From Armatimonadetes bacterium UBA5352 (GTDB taxonomy: Bacteria > Armatimonadota > Zipacnadia > Zipacnadales > UBA5352), in the NCBI GenBank assembly GCA_002411015.1, contig DHPY01000041.1, positions 1-60,873 on the forward strand: a stretch of 60,873 nucleotides of DNA, in the 5' to 3' direction. Every line of letters starts with the position of its first letter. Positions within the stretch are counted from its first letter, which is position 1. Both the position numbers and the translations under genes were made by a program. This document shows, in pieces, positions 17,773-26,774 of this stretch. The notes under the pieces were generated by a model. It did no database searches. It was given only the letters and a program-made list of their open reading frames with translations, and was not told where the DNA came from.

Positions 17773-19216
17773 GCTTGATCGCCATCTGATGGTAGTGATC
17801 GGCGGCACCGGTGACCTGATGCGCCGCAAGCTCCTCCCTGCGATGCGCCGCCTGACCGAGGAGGGCGTGCTGCGCGAGAAGACGGTCATACTCGCCGCGG
17901 GCCGGCGCACCACCTTCGATGACGAGAGCTACCGCAAGTGGGCGCATGAGGCGCTGGAGGACGCCGGCCTCCCCCATGACGCGCAGGGCTCCGGGTGGTG
18001 CGAGAGGTGTCTGCACTACCAGGCGCTCGGCGAGCAGACACCCGAGGATTTCCAGCGCCTCAAGCAACGGATCGCGGAGCTTGAGCGGGAGCACAATCTG
18101 CCCGGGAACCGCGTCTTCTACATGGCGACGCCACCGGGAGCATTCATCGACATGACCGAGATGCTCGGTGAGGCCGGACTCAATGAGGCCCCGGGGTGGA
18201 CGAGGATAGTGGTCGAGAAGCCGTTCGGCCACGACCTCGCCTCCGCTCAGGAACTCAATGAGCGCGTCCACCGCAACTTCTCCGAACATCAGATCTACCG
18301 GATCGACCACTACCTCGGCAAAGAGACCGTGCAGAACCTGCTGACCTTCCGCTTCGCGAATACTCTCTTCGACTCCGTCTGGAACCGCGACCGTATCGCC
18401 TCGGTCGAGATCACCGTGGCGGAGGACATCGGGGTCGAGGAGCGCGGAGAGTTCTACGATTCGGTCGGCGCGCTTCGTGACATGGTGCAGAACCACCTGA
18501 CGCAGCTTCTCACAATCACCGCCATGGAGCATCCGGTGGAGTTCGAGGCGGACGCGATCCGCGACGAGAAAGTGAAGGTGCTGCGCTCAATGGCACCGAT
18601 GGACCCGAGCCAGGTCATCTTCGGCCAGTATACGGCAGGCGAAGTGGATGGCGAGCCTGTGCGAGGCTATCTCGACGAGAAGGGCGTCACCGTGGGCTCG
18701 CGCACGCCGACATTTGTGGCGCTCCGCGGCTATGTGCAGAACTGGCGTTGGCAGGGAGTACCGTTCGTGCTGCGCACCGGCAAACGCCTGGCCGAGAAGC
18801 GAACGCAGATTGTCATCAGCTTCCGCTGCCCGGTCCTCTCGCTCTTCCAGCGGCACCCGCACGCGACGGTGCGCGCCAACTCGCTGGTGATCACGCTGCA
18901 GCCGGACGAGGGCTTCGACCTGTGCTTTGAGGTGAAGGCGCCGCGCGACCCGCTACGCCTTCATACCCAGAGCCTGTCATTCCGCTACGATGAGGCTTTC
19001 GAGGAGCTGCCGGAGGCGTACGAGACGCTGCTGGTGGACATCGTGGAGGGCGACCAGACGCTCTTCGTCCGCGGCGATGAGGTCGAGGAATCATGGCGGC
19101 TCTACGCGCCGCTGCTGCAGGCCGAGCAGCGCGTCTACCCGTACGCGGCCGGCACGATGGGCCCGGGCGAAGCGAACCGTATCCTGGTGCCACGCGGGGA
19201 GGCGTGCCCGATATGA
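17765..19216 (+). CDS. zwf: glucose-6-phosphate 1-dehydrogenase
   Basis: The 483-residue protein opens with VVIGGTGDLMRRKLLPAMRRL, the G6PDH variant of the dinucleotide-binding motif (GxxGDLxxRKL). It contains the active-site signature RIDHYLGKETVQNLLTFRFAN, with the catalytic His shortly before or within it. The C-terminus has FDLCFEVKAPRDPLRLHTQ. It oxidises glucose 6-phosphate to 6-phosphogluconolactone, producing NADPH. The GTG start overlaps the end of gnd, and the stop overlaps the pgl ATG (ATGA). Length and all main motifs are normal. Confidence 0.96.
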
Positions 19217-19941
19217 ACGAGCCTCAGTCGCGTGTTTTCGAGACGCTTGAGGAGGCCAGCCGGGCGCTCGCGGAGGCGGTCGCGGCGCAGCTCCGGGAGG
19301 CGGTTGCCGCCAACGCAAGCGCCACGCTTGCGCTATCCGGCGGGAGTACGCCGCAGCGCATGCACGCGATCCTCGCGGAGCACGAGGTGCCGTGGCCGCG
19401 CGTGCACGTCTTCATCGGCGACGAGCGCTTCGTGCCCGCTGACGATCCGGCGAGCAACTACGGCATGGCGCGGAGGACGCTGCTCGATGCAGTTCCGATC
19501 CCGCCGGAGAACGTCCACCGGTGGCGGACCGACCTGGCCTCGCCCGAGGATGCCGCGCTGGAGATGCAGGGGCAACTTGCGGAGGTCTTCGGCTGCAGCA
19601 TCGCCACCGGCACACCGCCACGCTTCGACGTGATGCTGCTCGGGATGGGCGCCGACGGGCACACAGCATCGCTCTTCCCCAACTCCATCGCGCTCTCGAT
19701 CGACAGCCGCTGGGCCGTGCCGACGGAGGCGCCGGATGAGCCACGAGAGCGCGTCACGCTGACGCTGCCGGTGCTGAACGCCTCGCGCGCGGTGCACTTC
19801 CTCGTTTCGGGCGCGGACAGGCGGGAGGCGCTTCGCCGCGCAATGGGCGACCCGATGCAGCCGGAGAACTGCCCGGCGTCGCTGGTCAGGCCTACCGATG
19901 GCACTCTGACGTGGTGGCTGGACAGGGAGGCGGCGCCATGA
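19213..19941 (+). CDS. pgl: 6-phosphogluconolactonase
   Basis: The 242-residue protein fits the DevB/SOL family that hydrolyses 6-phosphogluconolactone between the zwf and gnd steps. Motifs are LALSGGSTPQRMHAILAEH, VHVFIGDERFVPADDPASN and VMLLGMGADGHTASLFPNS with the active-site His. ATG 19213 overlaps the zwf stop as ATGA. A longer in-frame opening from 19093 lies entirely inside zwf and is rejected. The stop overlaps the tspO start in the same way. Confidence 0.95.
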   Translation: MNEPQSRVFETLEEASRALAEAVAAQLREAVAANASATLALSGGSTPQRMHAILAEHEVPWPRVHVFIGDERFVPADDPASNYGMARRTLLDAVPIPPENVHRWRTDLASPEDAALEMQGQLAEVFGCSIATGTPPRFDVMLLGMGADGHTASLFPNSIALSIDSRWAVPTEAPDEPRERVTLTLPVLNASRAVHFLVSGADRREALRRAMGDPMQPENCPASLVRPTDGTLTWWLDREAAP

Positions 19942-20411
19942 GAAGCGGCAGCACGCTGCGCCTGATCGTCAGCCTGATCACCTGCTTCCTGCCCTCCGCT
20001 GTGGGCGCAATGGGCCAGCAGGGCGGCGGGGAGTGGTATCAGAGCCTCACCAAGCCCCCGCTCAATCCGCCGGGGTGGGTCTTCGGCCCGGTGTGGTCGA
20101 CCCTCTACCTCCTGATGGGCATCTCCCTCTTCCTCGTCTGGGAGCGCCACGATCGCCGGGGAGCGACTTTGGCGGTCGGTGTCTTCGGCGCGCAGTTGGT
20201 CCTCAACGCAGCCTGGTCTCCCGCATTCTTCACGCTGCACTCGCCCGCCCTGGCACTTGCCATCATCATCCCGATGCTGATCCTCATCGCACTGAGCATC
20301 CTGCTCTTCCGCCGGGTGAGCCCGCCCGCTGGCTGGCTGCTTCTCCCCTACCTCGCGTGGGTCAGCTTCGCTACCTACCTCAACGCCTCGATCTGGTGGT
20401 TGAACCGGTAG
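19938..20411 (+). CDS. tspO: TspO/MBR family tryptophan-rich sensory protein
   Basis: The 157-residue integral membrane protein has the five-helix TspO pattern. Family motifs are WYQSLTKPPLNPPGWVFGPVW and the following STLYLLMGISLFLVW, then QLVLNAAWSPAFF, and the C-terminal PYLAWVSFATYLNASIWWLNR. TspO proteins bind porphyrins and steroid-like ligands and regulate redox- or stress-linked processes. ATG 19938 overlaps the pgl stop (ATGA), so it is co-translated with the oxidative pentose-phosphate enzymes, a notable arrangement. No separate promoter was seen. Confidence 0.93.
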   Translation: MRSGSTLRLIVSLITCFLPSAVGAMGQQGGGEWYQSLTKPPLNPPGWVFGPVWSTLYLLMGISLFLVWERHDRRGATLAVGVFGAQLVLNAAWSPAFFTLHSPALALAIIIPMLILIALSILLFRRVSPPAGWLLLPYLAWVSFATYLNASIWWLNR

Positions 20412-20505
20412 CGGCGCGTTGGCTGGCGACAGAGGTCTGCTGCTCTTCGGAGCGAACTTCCGCGAGTTCGCGGTCTCCTGGTTGGCAAAGAGATGAGGGA
20501 CTACT

Positions 20506-21282
20506 TTGAGCGACTACGGTATCATTGACAACCACTGCCACTACCGGCGCTTGGATGGCTTCCTCGACGAAATGCTCGCGGCTGCTGAGGAGGCGGGAGT
20601 AGAGTGGCTCTGCCTGAACGGTGGCGGCGAGCGCTGGCGGCAGTATGGTAACGACGAGGTCATGGCCGCGGCGGAGGCGCACCCCGACCGCATCATCCCT
20701 GTCGCGTTCATCCACCTCGGCGAGGACGCAGCGGCCGATGTCCGCGCGTGGCATGCCGCGGGCTTCCGCGCGCTGAAGACGCAGTACCCGGTGGACATGT
20801 ATGATTCCGAGGCGTTCTTCCCGGTCTATGAAGCCGCCGAGGAACTGCGGATGCCCATCCTCTTCCACACCGGCATCAGCGCCCGCTTCATCCCCGAGCA
20901 CGATCGCTGGAACGTCTCCTCGCGCTTCATGATGCCGCTCACGCTCGACCGCATCGCCCGCTGCTTTCCCGACCTGACTATCTGGGGCGCGCACCTCGGC
21001 TACCCCGACACCTGGCACGCTGCCTACCTGATGATCCTGCACCCGCACGTCTACTTCGACATCTGCGGGATTCCTGCCTCACAGCGCTCGCTCCAGCCGT
21101 GGGGCGAGATGCTCCCGCGCGAGGAGCACTGGGGGAAGCTCGTCTTCGGCACCGAAGGCGGCCCGCAAGGCTTCAAGCCGCTCCTCACACGCTACCGGGC
21201 GCTGATGGATGAAGCTGGAGTGAGCGCCGAGGTGCAGCGACGCGTCCTGCGAGACAACGTGGCTGAGGCGCTGGGAATATGA
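20506..21282 (+). CDS. amidohydrolase-2 family metal-dependent hydrolase
   Basis: The 258-residue protein has a TIM-barrel amidohydrolase layout. The N-terminal metal motif appears as IIDNHCHYRRLDG. It also has PILFHTGISARF with a His on a later strand, DLTIWGAHLGYPDTWHAA, and KLVFGTEGGPQGF where family members have the metal-binding Asp. Members act as decarboxylases, lactonases or hydrolases on cyclic acids; the substrate is unknown. The TTG start at 20506 lies 5 nt after GAGGGA and gives MSDYGIIDNHCHY. The stop overlaps an ATG (ATGA) leading toward the next gene. Confidence 0.82.
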   Translation: MSDYGIIDNHCHYRRLDGFLDEMLAAAEEAGVEWLCLNGGGERWRQYGNDEVMAAAEAHPDRIIPVAFIHLGEDAAADVRAWHAAGFRALKTQYPVDMYDSEAFFPVYEAAEELRMPILFHTGISARFIPEHDRWNVSSRFMMPLTLDRIARCFPDLTIWGAHLGYPDTWHAAYLMILHPHVYFDICGIPASQRSLQPWGEMLPREEHWGKLVFGTEGGPQGFKPLLTRYRALMDEAGVSAEVQRRVLRDNVAEALGI

Positions 21283-21301
21283 CTGAAGGGAATGACGACA
21301 T

Positions 21302-22711
21302 CTGACCGCACTCAGCATTCGGGAGCCGGGGCGTGAGCTGCCGGTCTCGCGAAGATGCGACGTGCTGGTCGCGGGCGGCGGGCCGGGCGGGATCTGCGCC
21401 GCGGTGGCCGCTGCTCGCGCAGGAGCGAGGACGCTGCTCGTCGAGCGCTACGGCTTCCTCGGAGGCATCGCGACCGCCGGCTGGGTGGACCTGCTGCTGG
21501 GCATAGCGCCCGCACGCACGGGCGAGATGGTCGTCGGCGGCATCTTCCGCGAGATCGTGGATGAGATGGCCGCCCTGGGCTGCGCGCGTCCGTTCGATGA
21601 GGGCATCGCGAAAGGGCGCATACCGTTCGAGCCGGAGGCATTCAAGCTCGTGGCCGACACCATGGTGCTCGGCAGCGGGGCCGACCTGCTGCTGCACTCG
21701 GTCGTGAGCGACGCCATCGTTGAGGGTGACCGACTGCAGGCGGTGGTGCTCGAGGGCAAATCCGGGGCGCATGCGGTGGAGGCGGGCGTCTTCGTCGATG
21801 CGACCGGCGACGCGGACGTGGTCGCGCGCTCCGGCGCCCGCTGGGAGATGGGCCGCCCCGCCGATGGGCGCGTGCAGGCCATGAGCCTGATCCCGCAGAT
21901 GGGCGGCCTCAATCTCGACCGCGTGCCCACGCGCGGAGGCGGTGCCTCCGAGAACGCGCAGGCCCTGATGCGCGAGGCGATGCTCGCGGGCCTCCCGGCC
22001 TACCGCTGGCACACACCCGAGCGCAGCCCCGATGAGCGGCAGGACGCGCTCTCGTTCAACGTTACGCACCTTAGCGGCGATCCAACAGACGTGCGCGATC
22101 TGACGCGCGCGGAGGTCAAGGGTCGACGTGACGCCTGGGAGATCGCGTGCTGGATGCGCGAGACGGTGCCCGGCATGGAACGCTCGCATCTGCAACTCAC
22201 CGCGCACATGGTCGGCGTCCGCGAGAGCCGGCGGATGGTGGGGCTCGAGACGGTCAGCGGCGACGATGTGCTCGCCAGCCGGAAGCGTCCCGACACGATC
22301 GCCCGCTGCACCTTCGGCCTGGACGTGCACTGCCCGATGGCGCACACAGGGCCGGAGGCGGTGGAGGTCGGCGGCGTCGCCTGCCGCCGCTCATGCGGCA
22401 AGCGCGACTGCCACATGCTGACCCAGCACCTCGACGAGGTTCCTGCGCACGGCGCCGCGGCCGATCGCTCATGGTATGACATCCCCTGGGGCGCCCTCGT
22501 GTCTGCGGACCTTCGGAATCTCGCCACCTGCGGGCGCAGCGTCTCCGCCGATCATCGTGCGATGGCCTCGCTGCGGGTGATGGGCCCCGCGATGGCCACC
22601 GGCCAGGCGGCCGGACAGGGCGCGGCGATGGCCGCCGCATCCGGCGACCTCACGCAGGTGGATGTTACTGAGCTCCAGCGACGCCTGCGCGAGGCCGGAG
22701 CCGCCGTCTGA
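21302..22711 (+). CDS. FAD-dependent oxidoreductase, paralogue A (unusual start)
   Basis: The FAD-binding motif DVLVAGGGPGGICAAVAAAR identifies an FAD_oxidored (PF12831-type) flavoprotein of about 469 residues. Further motifs are VEAGVFVDATGDADVVARSGA and the C-terminal ATGQAAGQGAAMAA. A Cys-rich patch (CRRSCGKRDCHML) lies in the C-terminal third. No ATG, GTG or TTG precedes the first beta strand in frame. A CTG at 21302, 11 nt after AAGGG, gives LTALSIREPGREL, matching the paralogue's N-terminal length. A GTG at 21362 would cut the first strand. The natural ATGA-coupled ATG at 21279 is in the adjacent frame and hits a stop after eight codons. Substrate unknown. Confidence 0.8.
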   Translation: MTALSIREPGRELPVSRRCDVLVAGGGPGGICAAVAAARAGARTLLVERYGFLGGIATAGWVDLLLGIAPARTGEMVVGGIFREIVDEMAALGCARPFDEGIAKGRIPFEPEAFKLVADTMVLGSGADLLLHSVVSDAIVEGDRLQAVVLEGKSGAHAVEAGVFVDATGDADVVARSGARWEMGRPADGRVQAMSLIPQMGGLNLDRVPTRGGGASENAQALMREAMLAGLPAYRWHTPERSPDERQDALSFNVTHLSGDPTDVRDLTRAEVKGRRDAWEIACWMRETVPGMERSHLQLTAHMVGVRESRRMVGLETVSGDDVLASRKRPDTIARCTFGLDVHCPMAHTGPEAVEVGGVACRRSCGKRDCHMLTQHLDEVPAHGAAADRSWYDIPWGALVSADLRNLATCGRSVSADHRAMASLRVMGPAMATGQAAGQGAAMAAASGDLTQVDVTELQRRLREAGAAV

Positions 22712-22766
22712 TCACAGCCTACTGCCGTTACAGACTTCGTTCGAATGACACGAGGAGGCAGCCTTC

Positions 22767-24185
22767 ATGGCCACTATCACACTGCCGGAACGCGCGGTAC
22801 CTGTTATCGGGGAGTATGACGTCATCGTAGCCGGGGGCGGCCCGGGCGGGATCCCCGCCGCGATCGCCGCTGCACGGGCAGGCGCACGCACGCTCCTGAT
22901 CGAGCGCTACGGCTACCTGGGAGGGATGGCGACGGCCGGATTGATCAGCGTGATCCTCGGCACCCGTGCCTCCGGCACCGATGAGCCGATGATCGGCGGC
23001 ATCGCAGCCGAGCTTTGCCGCGAGATGCACTCGCTCGGCGGTGCGCCCGACTACGACGAAGCCGTCAAGCGCGGCGGAATCTCCTTCGATCCCGAGGCCT
23101 TCAAGCTCGTGGCGGATGCCCTCGTGCTCGGCAGCGGCGTCGACCTGCGCCTGCACTCCTGGGCGGTTGACGCGATCACCGAGGACGGGATGATCACCGC
23201 GCTCGTGCTGGAGAGCAAGTCGGGCCGCCAGGCGGTCACCGGGAAAGTCTTCGTGGACGCTACAGGCGACGCCGACCTCGTCTGGCTCTCGGGCGCTCGG
23301 TACACGCAGGGCCGGGAGTTCGATGGCGCGGTGCAGGCGATGGGCACCATGTTCCGCATAGGGGGCGTCGATGAGGAGCGGCTCCCGGCAGGCGAACTTC
23401 GCGAGGAGATCATGGAGCGCGCGCGGGATGCGGTCAGCTCCGGCGAGATCAACGCGTATAACCCGGGTTGGGGCGGCATGATTGCGGGCAAGCTCGCGGG
23501 CGAGCACATGCCGAATGCCACGCGTTTTGCGGGCGACCCCTGCAGCGTGGAGGACCTTACCCGCGGCGAGGTCCAGCTTCGCCGCGACACCTGGCAGCTC
23601 ATGGACTGGTGGCGCGCGAACGTCCCGGGGCTGGAGGACGCGTACTTGATCCAGACGCCGCCGCACATCGGCCTGCGCGAGAGCCGTCAGATGGTCGGCA
23701 TGAGTGTCATCACCGGCCAGGATGTCGTGGATGCGCGCCGCGTTGACGACGCTATCGCGCGTTGCCCGTACTGGATCGACATCCATTGCCCGCTCGGGCG
23801 GACGAAGAACTCGACGCACCTGTGCTACAAGAAGTGCCCGAATGATCCGCCGTGCGCGATGTACCAGGAGCGCTACGAGGACCTGCCGGGGAACGCCGAT
23901 GACGCCCACCGCGAGGGCCTCTACCCGCGCGACGGCCTGTGGTTTGATATCCCCTGGGGCAGCATCGTCTCCGCGGACATTCCGAACCTGCTCACGGCAG
24001 GGCGCTGTATCTCGTGCGATCATCAGGCGATGAGCGCGCTGCGGGTCATGGGCACATGCATGGCGATCGGCCAGGCCGCCGGTGAGGGCGCAGCGATGGC
24101 CGCGGACGCGACGGGCGGTGACGCTGCGAAGCTGGATGTTCCGGCGCTGCAGGATCGGCTGCGCGGGAACGGCGCTGCTTGCTGA
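22767..24185 (+). CDS. FAD-dependent oxidoreductase, paralogue B
   Basis: The 472-residue flavoprotein is a close tandem paralogue of the preceding gene. Shared motifs include DVIVAGGGPGGIPAAIAAAR, ARTLLIERYGYLGGMATAG, VFVDATGDADLVWLSGAR, LRESRQMVGMSVITGQDV and AIGQAAGEGAAMAAD. Its Cys patch is THLCYKKCPNDPPCAMYQ, different in spacing from paralogue A. ATG 22767 follows GAGGAGG. It probably acts with paralogue A and the amidohydrolase on a shared small-molecule substrate, which is an inference from synteny. A strong terminator follows. Confidence 0.88.
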   Translation: MATITLPERAVPVIGEYDVIVAGGGPGGIPAAIAAARAGARTLLIERYGYLGGMATAGLISVILGTRASGTDEPMIGGIAAELCREMHSLGGAPDYDEAVKRGGISFDPEAFKLVADALVLGSGVDLRLHSWAVDAITEDGMITALVLESKSGRQAVTGKVFVDATGDADLVWLSGARYTQGREFDGAVQAMGTMFRIGGVDEERLPAGELREEIMERARDAVSSGEINAYNPGWGGMIAGKLAGEHMPNATRFAGDPCSVEDLTRGEVQLRRDTWQLMDWWRANVPGLEDAYLIQTPPHIGLRESRQMVGMSVITGQDVVDARRVDDAIARCPYWIDIHCPLGRTKNSTHLCYKKCPNDPPCAMYQERYEDLPGNADDAHREGLYPRDGLWFDIPWGSIVSADIPNLLTAGRCISCDHQAMSALRVMGTCMAIGQAAGEGAAMAADATGGDAAKLDVPALQDRLRGNGAAC

Positions 24186-24246
24186 GAAGCGAGCCCGCCT
24201 CGGTCGCCGGCAGCATCCGGGCCAGCGAGGCAGTAGCACAAATGAA

Positions 24247-24278
24247 GAGGCGGCCCGGTAGATATGCCGGGCCGCCTC
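24247..24278. terminator. bidirectional terminator between convergent genes
   Basis: GAGGCGGCCCGG and CCGGGCCGCCTC form a perfect 12-bp stem with an 8-nt loop. GTTGTTTGT follows on the plus strand. It sits between the plus-strand flavoprotein gene and the end of minus-strand hppA. Confidence 0.8.
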
Positions 24279-24305
24279 GTTGTTTGTCTGGTGTGGCGAG
24301 CAGGC

Positions 24306-26597
24306 TCAGACGGCCTTTGAGCCGCCGGTTACGCGCTCGTGGACCTCAAGCTCCGCGGCGCTCTTGCGCTTGGACATGACCAGCGTGACCGCGATCACGG
24401 CCGCGAGCAGGATGCCGATGATCCACATGACCGGGGTGGTCGAGGATTCCATCGGCTGGCTGCCAGGGATGACGATCAGCGGGACGATCAGCAGACCGAC
24501 CATGTTCATGACCTTGATCAGCGGGTTCAGCGCGGGGCCGGCGGTGTCCTTGAATGGGTCGCCAACCGTGTCGCCGGTTACGGCCGCGGCATGGCTGTCT
24601 GAGCCCTTGCCGCCGTACGCGCCGTCCTCGATGACCTTCTTCGCGTTGTCCCATGCGCCGCCGGCGTCACACAGCAGCACAGCCATGAGCTGGCCGGTGA
24701 CGATGATGCCGGCGAGGAAGCCGCCGAGGCCGAGCCAGCCGAACCACGCGCCGACAACGATCGGCGAGAGGACCGCCAGCATCCCGGGGGCGATAAGCTC
24801 CTTGATCGCTGAGGAGGTGCAGATATCCACGACCTTCGCGGACTCGGGCATCGCGGTGCCCTCCATGAGGCCCGGGATCTCGCGGAACTGCCGGCGCACC
24901 TCGTTGATGATCTGGAAGGCGGCGCGGCCAACCGCGCGGATCGTCATTGAGCTGAAGAGGAAGGGCATGGCGCCACCGATCAGGACGCCGATGAAGACCA
25001 GCGGCTGATCCAGCGGGATCGAGTAGTCGGCGAGCGCCTGAATGCTCACCGATTCCCCCGCGGCTCCGCCGGCCTTCGCAGCGGCAACCTTGGAGAGGAA
25101 GGAGCCGTAGAGTGCGATGGCCGCAATGACAGCCGAGGCGATCGCCAGACCCTTCGTCGCGGCCTTGGTGGTGTTGCCTACCGCGTCGAGCAGCTCAACG
25201 GTCGGCATGGCCTCCGGAACGTTGGCCATCTCACAGATGCCCTGGGCGTTGTCAGCAACGGGCCCGTAGGTGTCCATGGAGATGACGACGCCGGTGGTGG
25301 TGAGCATGCCGAGGCCGACCAGCGAGACGCTGTAGAGAGCGCCGATCGGGTCGCCCGGGAAGAGGAGGACGGAGAAGAACACACATGCGCAGATAACAAG
25401 CACCGCCCAGACTGAGCCCTCCAGACCGACACCGAAGCCGGCGAGGATGTTGGTGGCCGCTCCCGTCTGGGAGGCCTCAGCGATCTCCTGAACCGGAGAG
25501 TACTGGGGCGAGGTGTAGTACTCGGTGAGCTTGTAGATGCCCACAGCGAGGACGAGACCGGCGAAGGTGGCCGCAAAGAGCTTGGCGCCATCGTACTCTC
25601 CGGCATAGCCGAAGGCCACTCCGGCGAAGCCGATCGCGGAGAGGACGGCGGCCCACATGAAGCCACGGGTGATCGGCTTCATCGGGTGCTCGGACTCGTC
25701 CTTGAGCGTGACGATCTCGGTTCCGATGATCGAGGTGAAGACGCCGATGGCGCGGACGATCAGGGGGAAGATGATCCAGGTGCGCGCGAGATCCGGGTTC
25801 TCGCCTGCATGGGCGAGTGCGAGGATCATCGAGGCGACCAGAGTAACCTCGTAGGACTCGAAGATGTCGGCGGCCATACCCGCGCAGTCCCCGACGTTGT
25901 CACCGACGTTGTCGGCGATAACCGCTGCGTTGCGGGGGTCGTCCTCGGGAATACCCGCCTCGACCTTACCGACGAGGTCAGCGCCTACATCCGCGGCCTT
26001 CGTGTAGATGCCGCCGCCGACCCGCATGAAGAGCGCGAGCAGCGAACCACCGAAGCCGAAGCCGAGGAGGATCTCCGTGGCGTACGCCTTGAAGATCATG
26101 AAGATGATGGTCGCGCCGACGAGGCCCATGGCGACGGTGAACATACCCGCAACCGCACCGGACCGGAAGGCAACTGCAAGTGCCTCCTTGGTCGAGGTGC
26201 GAGCTGCCGCCGCGCAGCGCACATTGCCGCGGACGGCAAGGTTCATGCCGACGAAGCCGGTCAGACCGGACGCGAAGCAGCCGAGGAGGAAGGCGATGCC
26301 GCGGCCCAAGCCGAGTGCAACGCCGGAGATCTCCTCATTGCCGTGCCCAAGGCCGGTAAGGGTGAGCGCGATGAACAGAATGACCACGATCCCGATGATC
26401 GTGCGGAACTGCCGGCTGAGGTACGCCGACGCTCCCTCCTGGATCTGGCCGGCGATCTGCTGCATCTTCTCCGTGCCGGCATCCTTCCCCAGGATCTCCT
26501 TGCGCAGCTTGAGGCCGTAGCCGATGCCGATGAGCGCGGTCACCAGCGTGCCCCAGAGCGCAAAGGTTTCGAAAGCTGAGAACTGCCCGATATCCAC
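24306..26597 (-). CDS. hppA: K+-independent H+-translocating membrane pyrophosphatase
   Basis: The 763-residue protein has about 16 membrane helices and the signature DVGADLVGKVE (203-213), followed by EDDPRNAAVIADNVGDNVGD, the PPi/Mg2+ site. The GNTTKAATKG segment (474-483) carries Lys478 where K+-dependent enzymes have Ala. By established work on this family, that predicts K+-independent proton pumping. GGAWDNAKKVIEDG near the C-terminus is intact. The enzyme couples PPi hydrolysis to H+ export across the cytoplasmic membrane. The GTG start at 26597 follows GGGAGGAA at about 7 nt, behind its own promoter. Confidence 0.96.
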   Translation of the reverse strand: MDIGQFSAFETFALWGTLVTALIGIGYGLKLRKEILGKDAGTEKMQQIAGQIQEGASAYLSRQFRTIIGIVVILFIALTLTGLGHGNEEISGVALGLGRGIAFLLGCFASGLTGFVGMNLAVRGNVRCAAAARTSTKEALAVAFRSGAVAGMFTVAMGLVGATIIFMIFKAYATEILLGFGFGGSLLALFMRVGGGIYTKAADVGADLVGKVEAGIPEDDPRNAAVIADNVGDNVGDCAGMAADIFESYEVTLVASMILALAHAGENPDLARTWIIFPLIVRAIGVFTSIIGTEIVTLKDESEHPMKPITRGFMWAAVLSAIGFAGVAFGYAGEYDGAKLFAATFAGLVLAVGIYKLTEYYTSPQYSPVQEIAEASQTGAATNILAGFGVGLEGSVWAVLVICACVFFSVLLFPGDPIGALYSVSLVGLGMLTTTGVVISMDTYGPVADNAQGICEMANVPEAMPTVELLDAVGNTTKAATKGLAIASAVIAAIALYGSFLSKVAAAKAGGAAGESVSIQALADYSIPLDQPLVFIGVLIGGAMPFLFSSMTIRAVGRAAFQIINEVRRQFREIPGLMEGTAMPESAKVVDICTSSAIKELIAPGMLAVLSPIVVGAWFGWLGLGGFLAGIIVTGQLMAVLLCDAGGAWDNAKKVIEDGAYGGKGSDSHAAAVTGDTVGDPFKDTAGPALNPLIKVMNMVGLLIVPLIVIPGSQPMESSTTPVMWIIGILLAAVIAVTLVMSKRKSAAELEVHERVTGGSKAV

Positions 26598-26718
26598 TGT
26601 TGGATTCCTCCCAGTGTCTGAGCCTGCCTTGATGGCAGCCTCCGTTGGTGGGTGTGAAGACTCTCTGACGAGGGATGTTATCAGAGCGGGGTCCTACGCC
26701 CGGTTTGAAAGACGGCCC

Positions 26719-26747
26719 ATTGTAACGCCCTTCGCCTCCGCAGGCAA
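26719..26747 (-). promoter_or_regulatory. promoter for hppA
   Basis: On the minus strand TTGCCT (26742-26747) and TACAAT (26719-26724) are separated by 17 bp. The predicted start near 26712 leaves about 115 nt of leader before hppA. Confidence 0.55.
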
Positions 26748-26774
26748 GGCCATCTGCCTGCAAAACCAAAGAAT

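Noticed and set aside
22728..24239. 503-residue minus-strand frame opposite FAD oxidoreductase B
   Set aside because: No protein motif was seen; it is a shadow of the flavoprotein gene.
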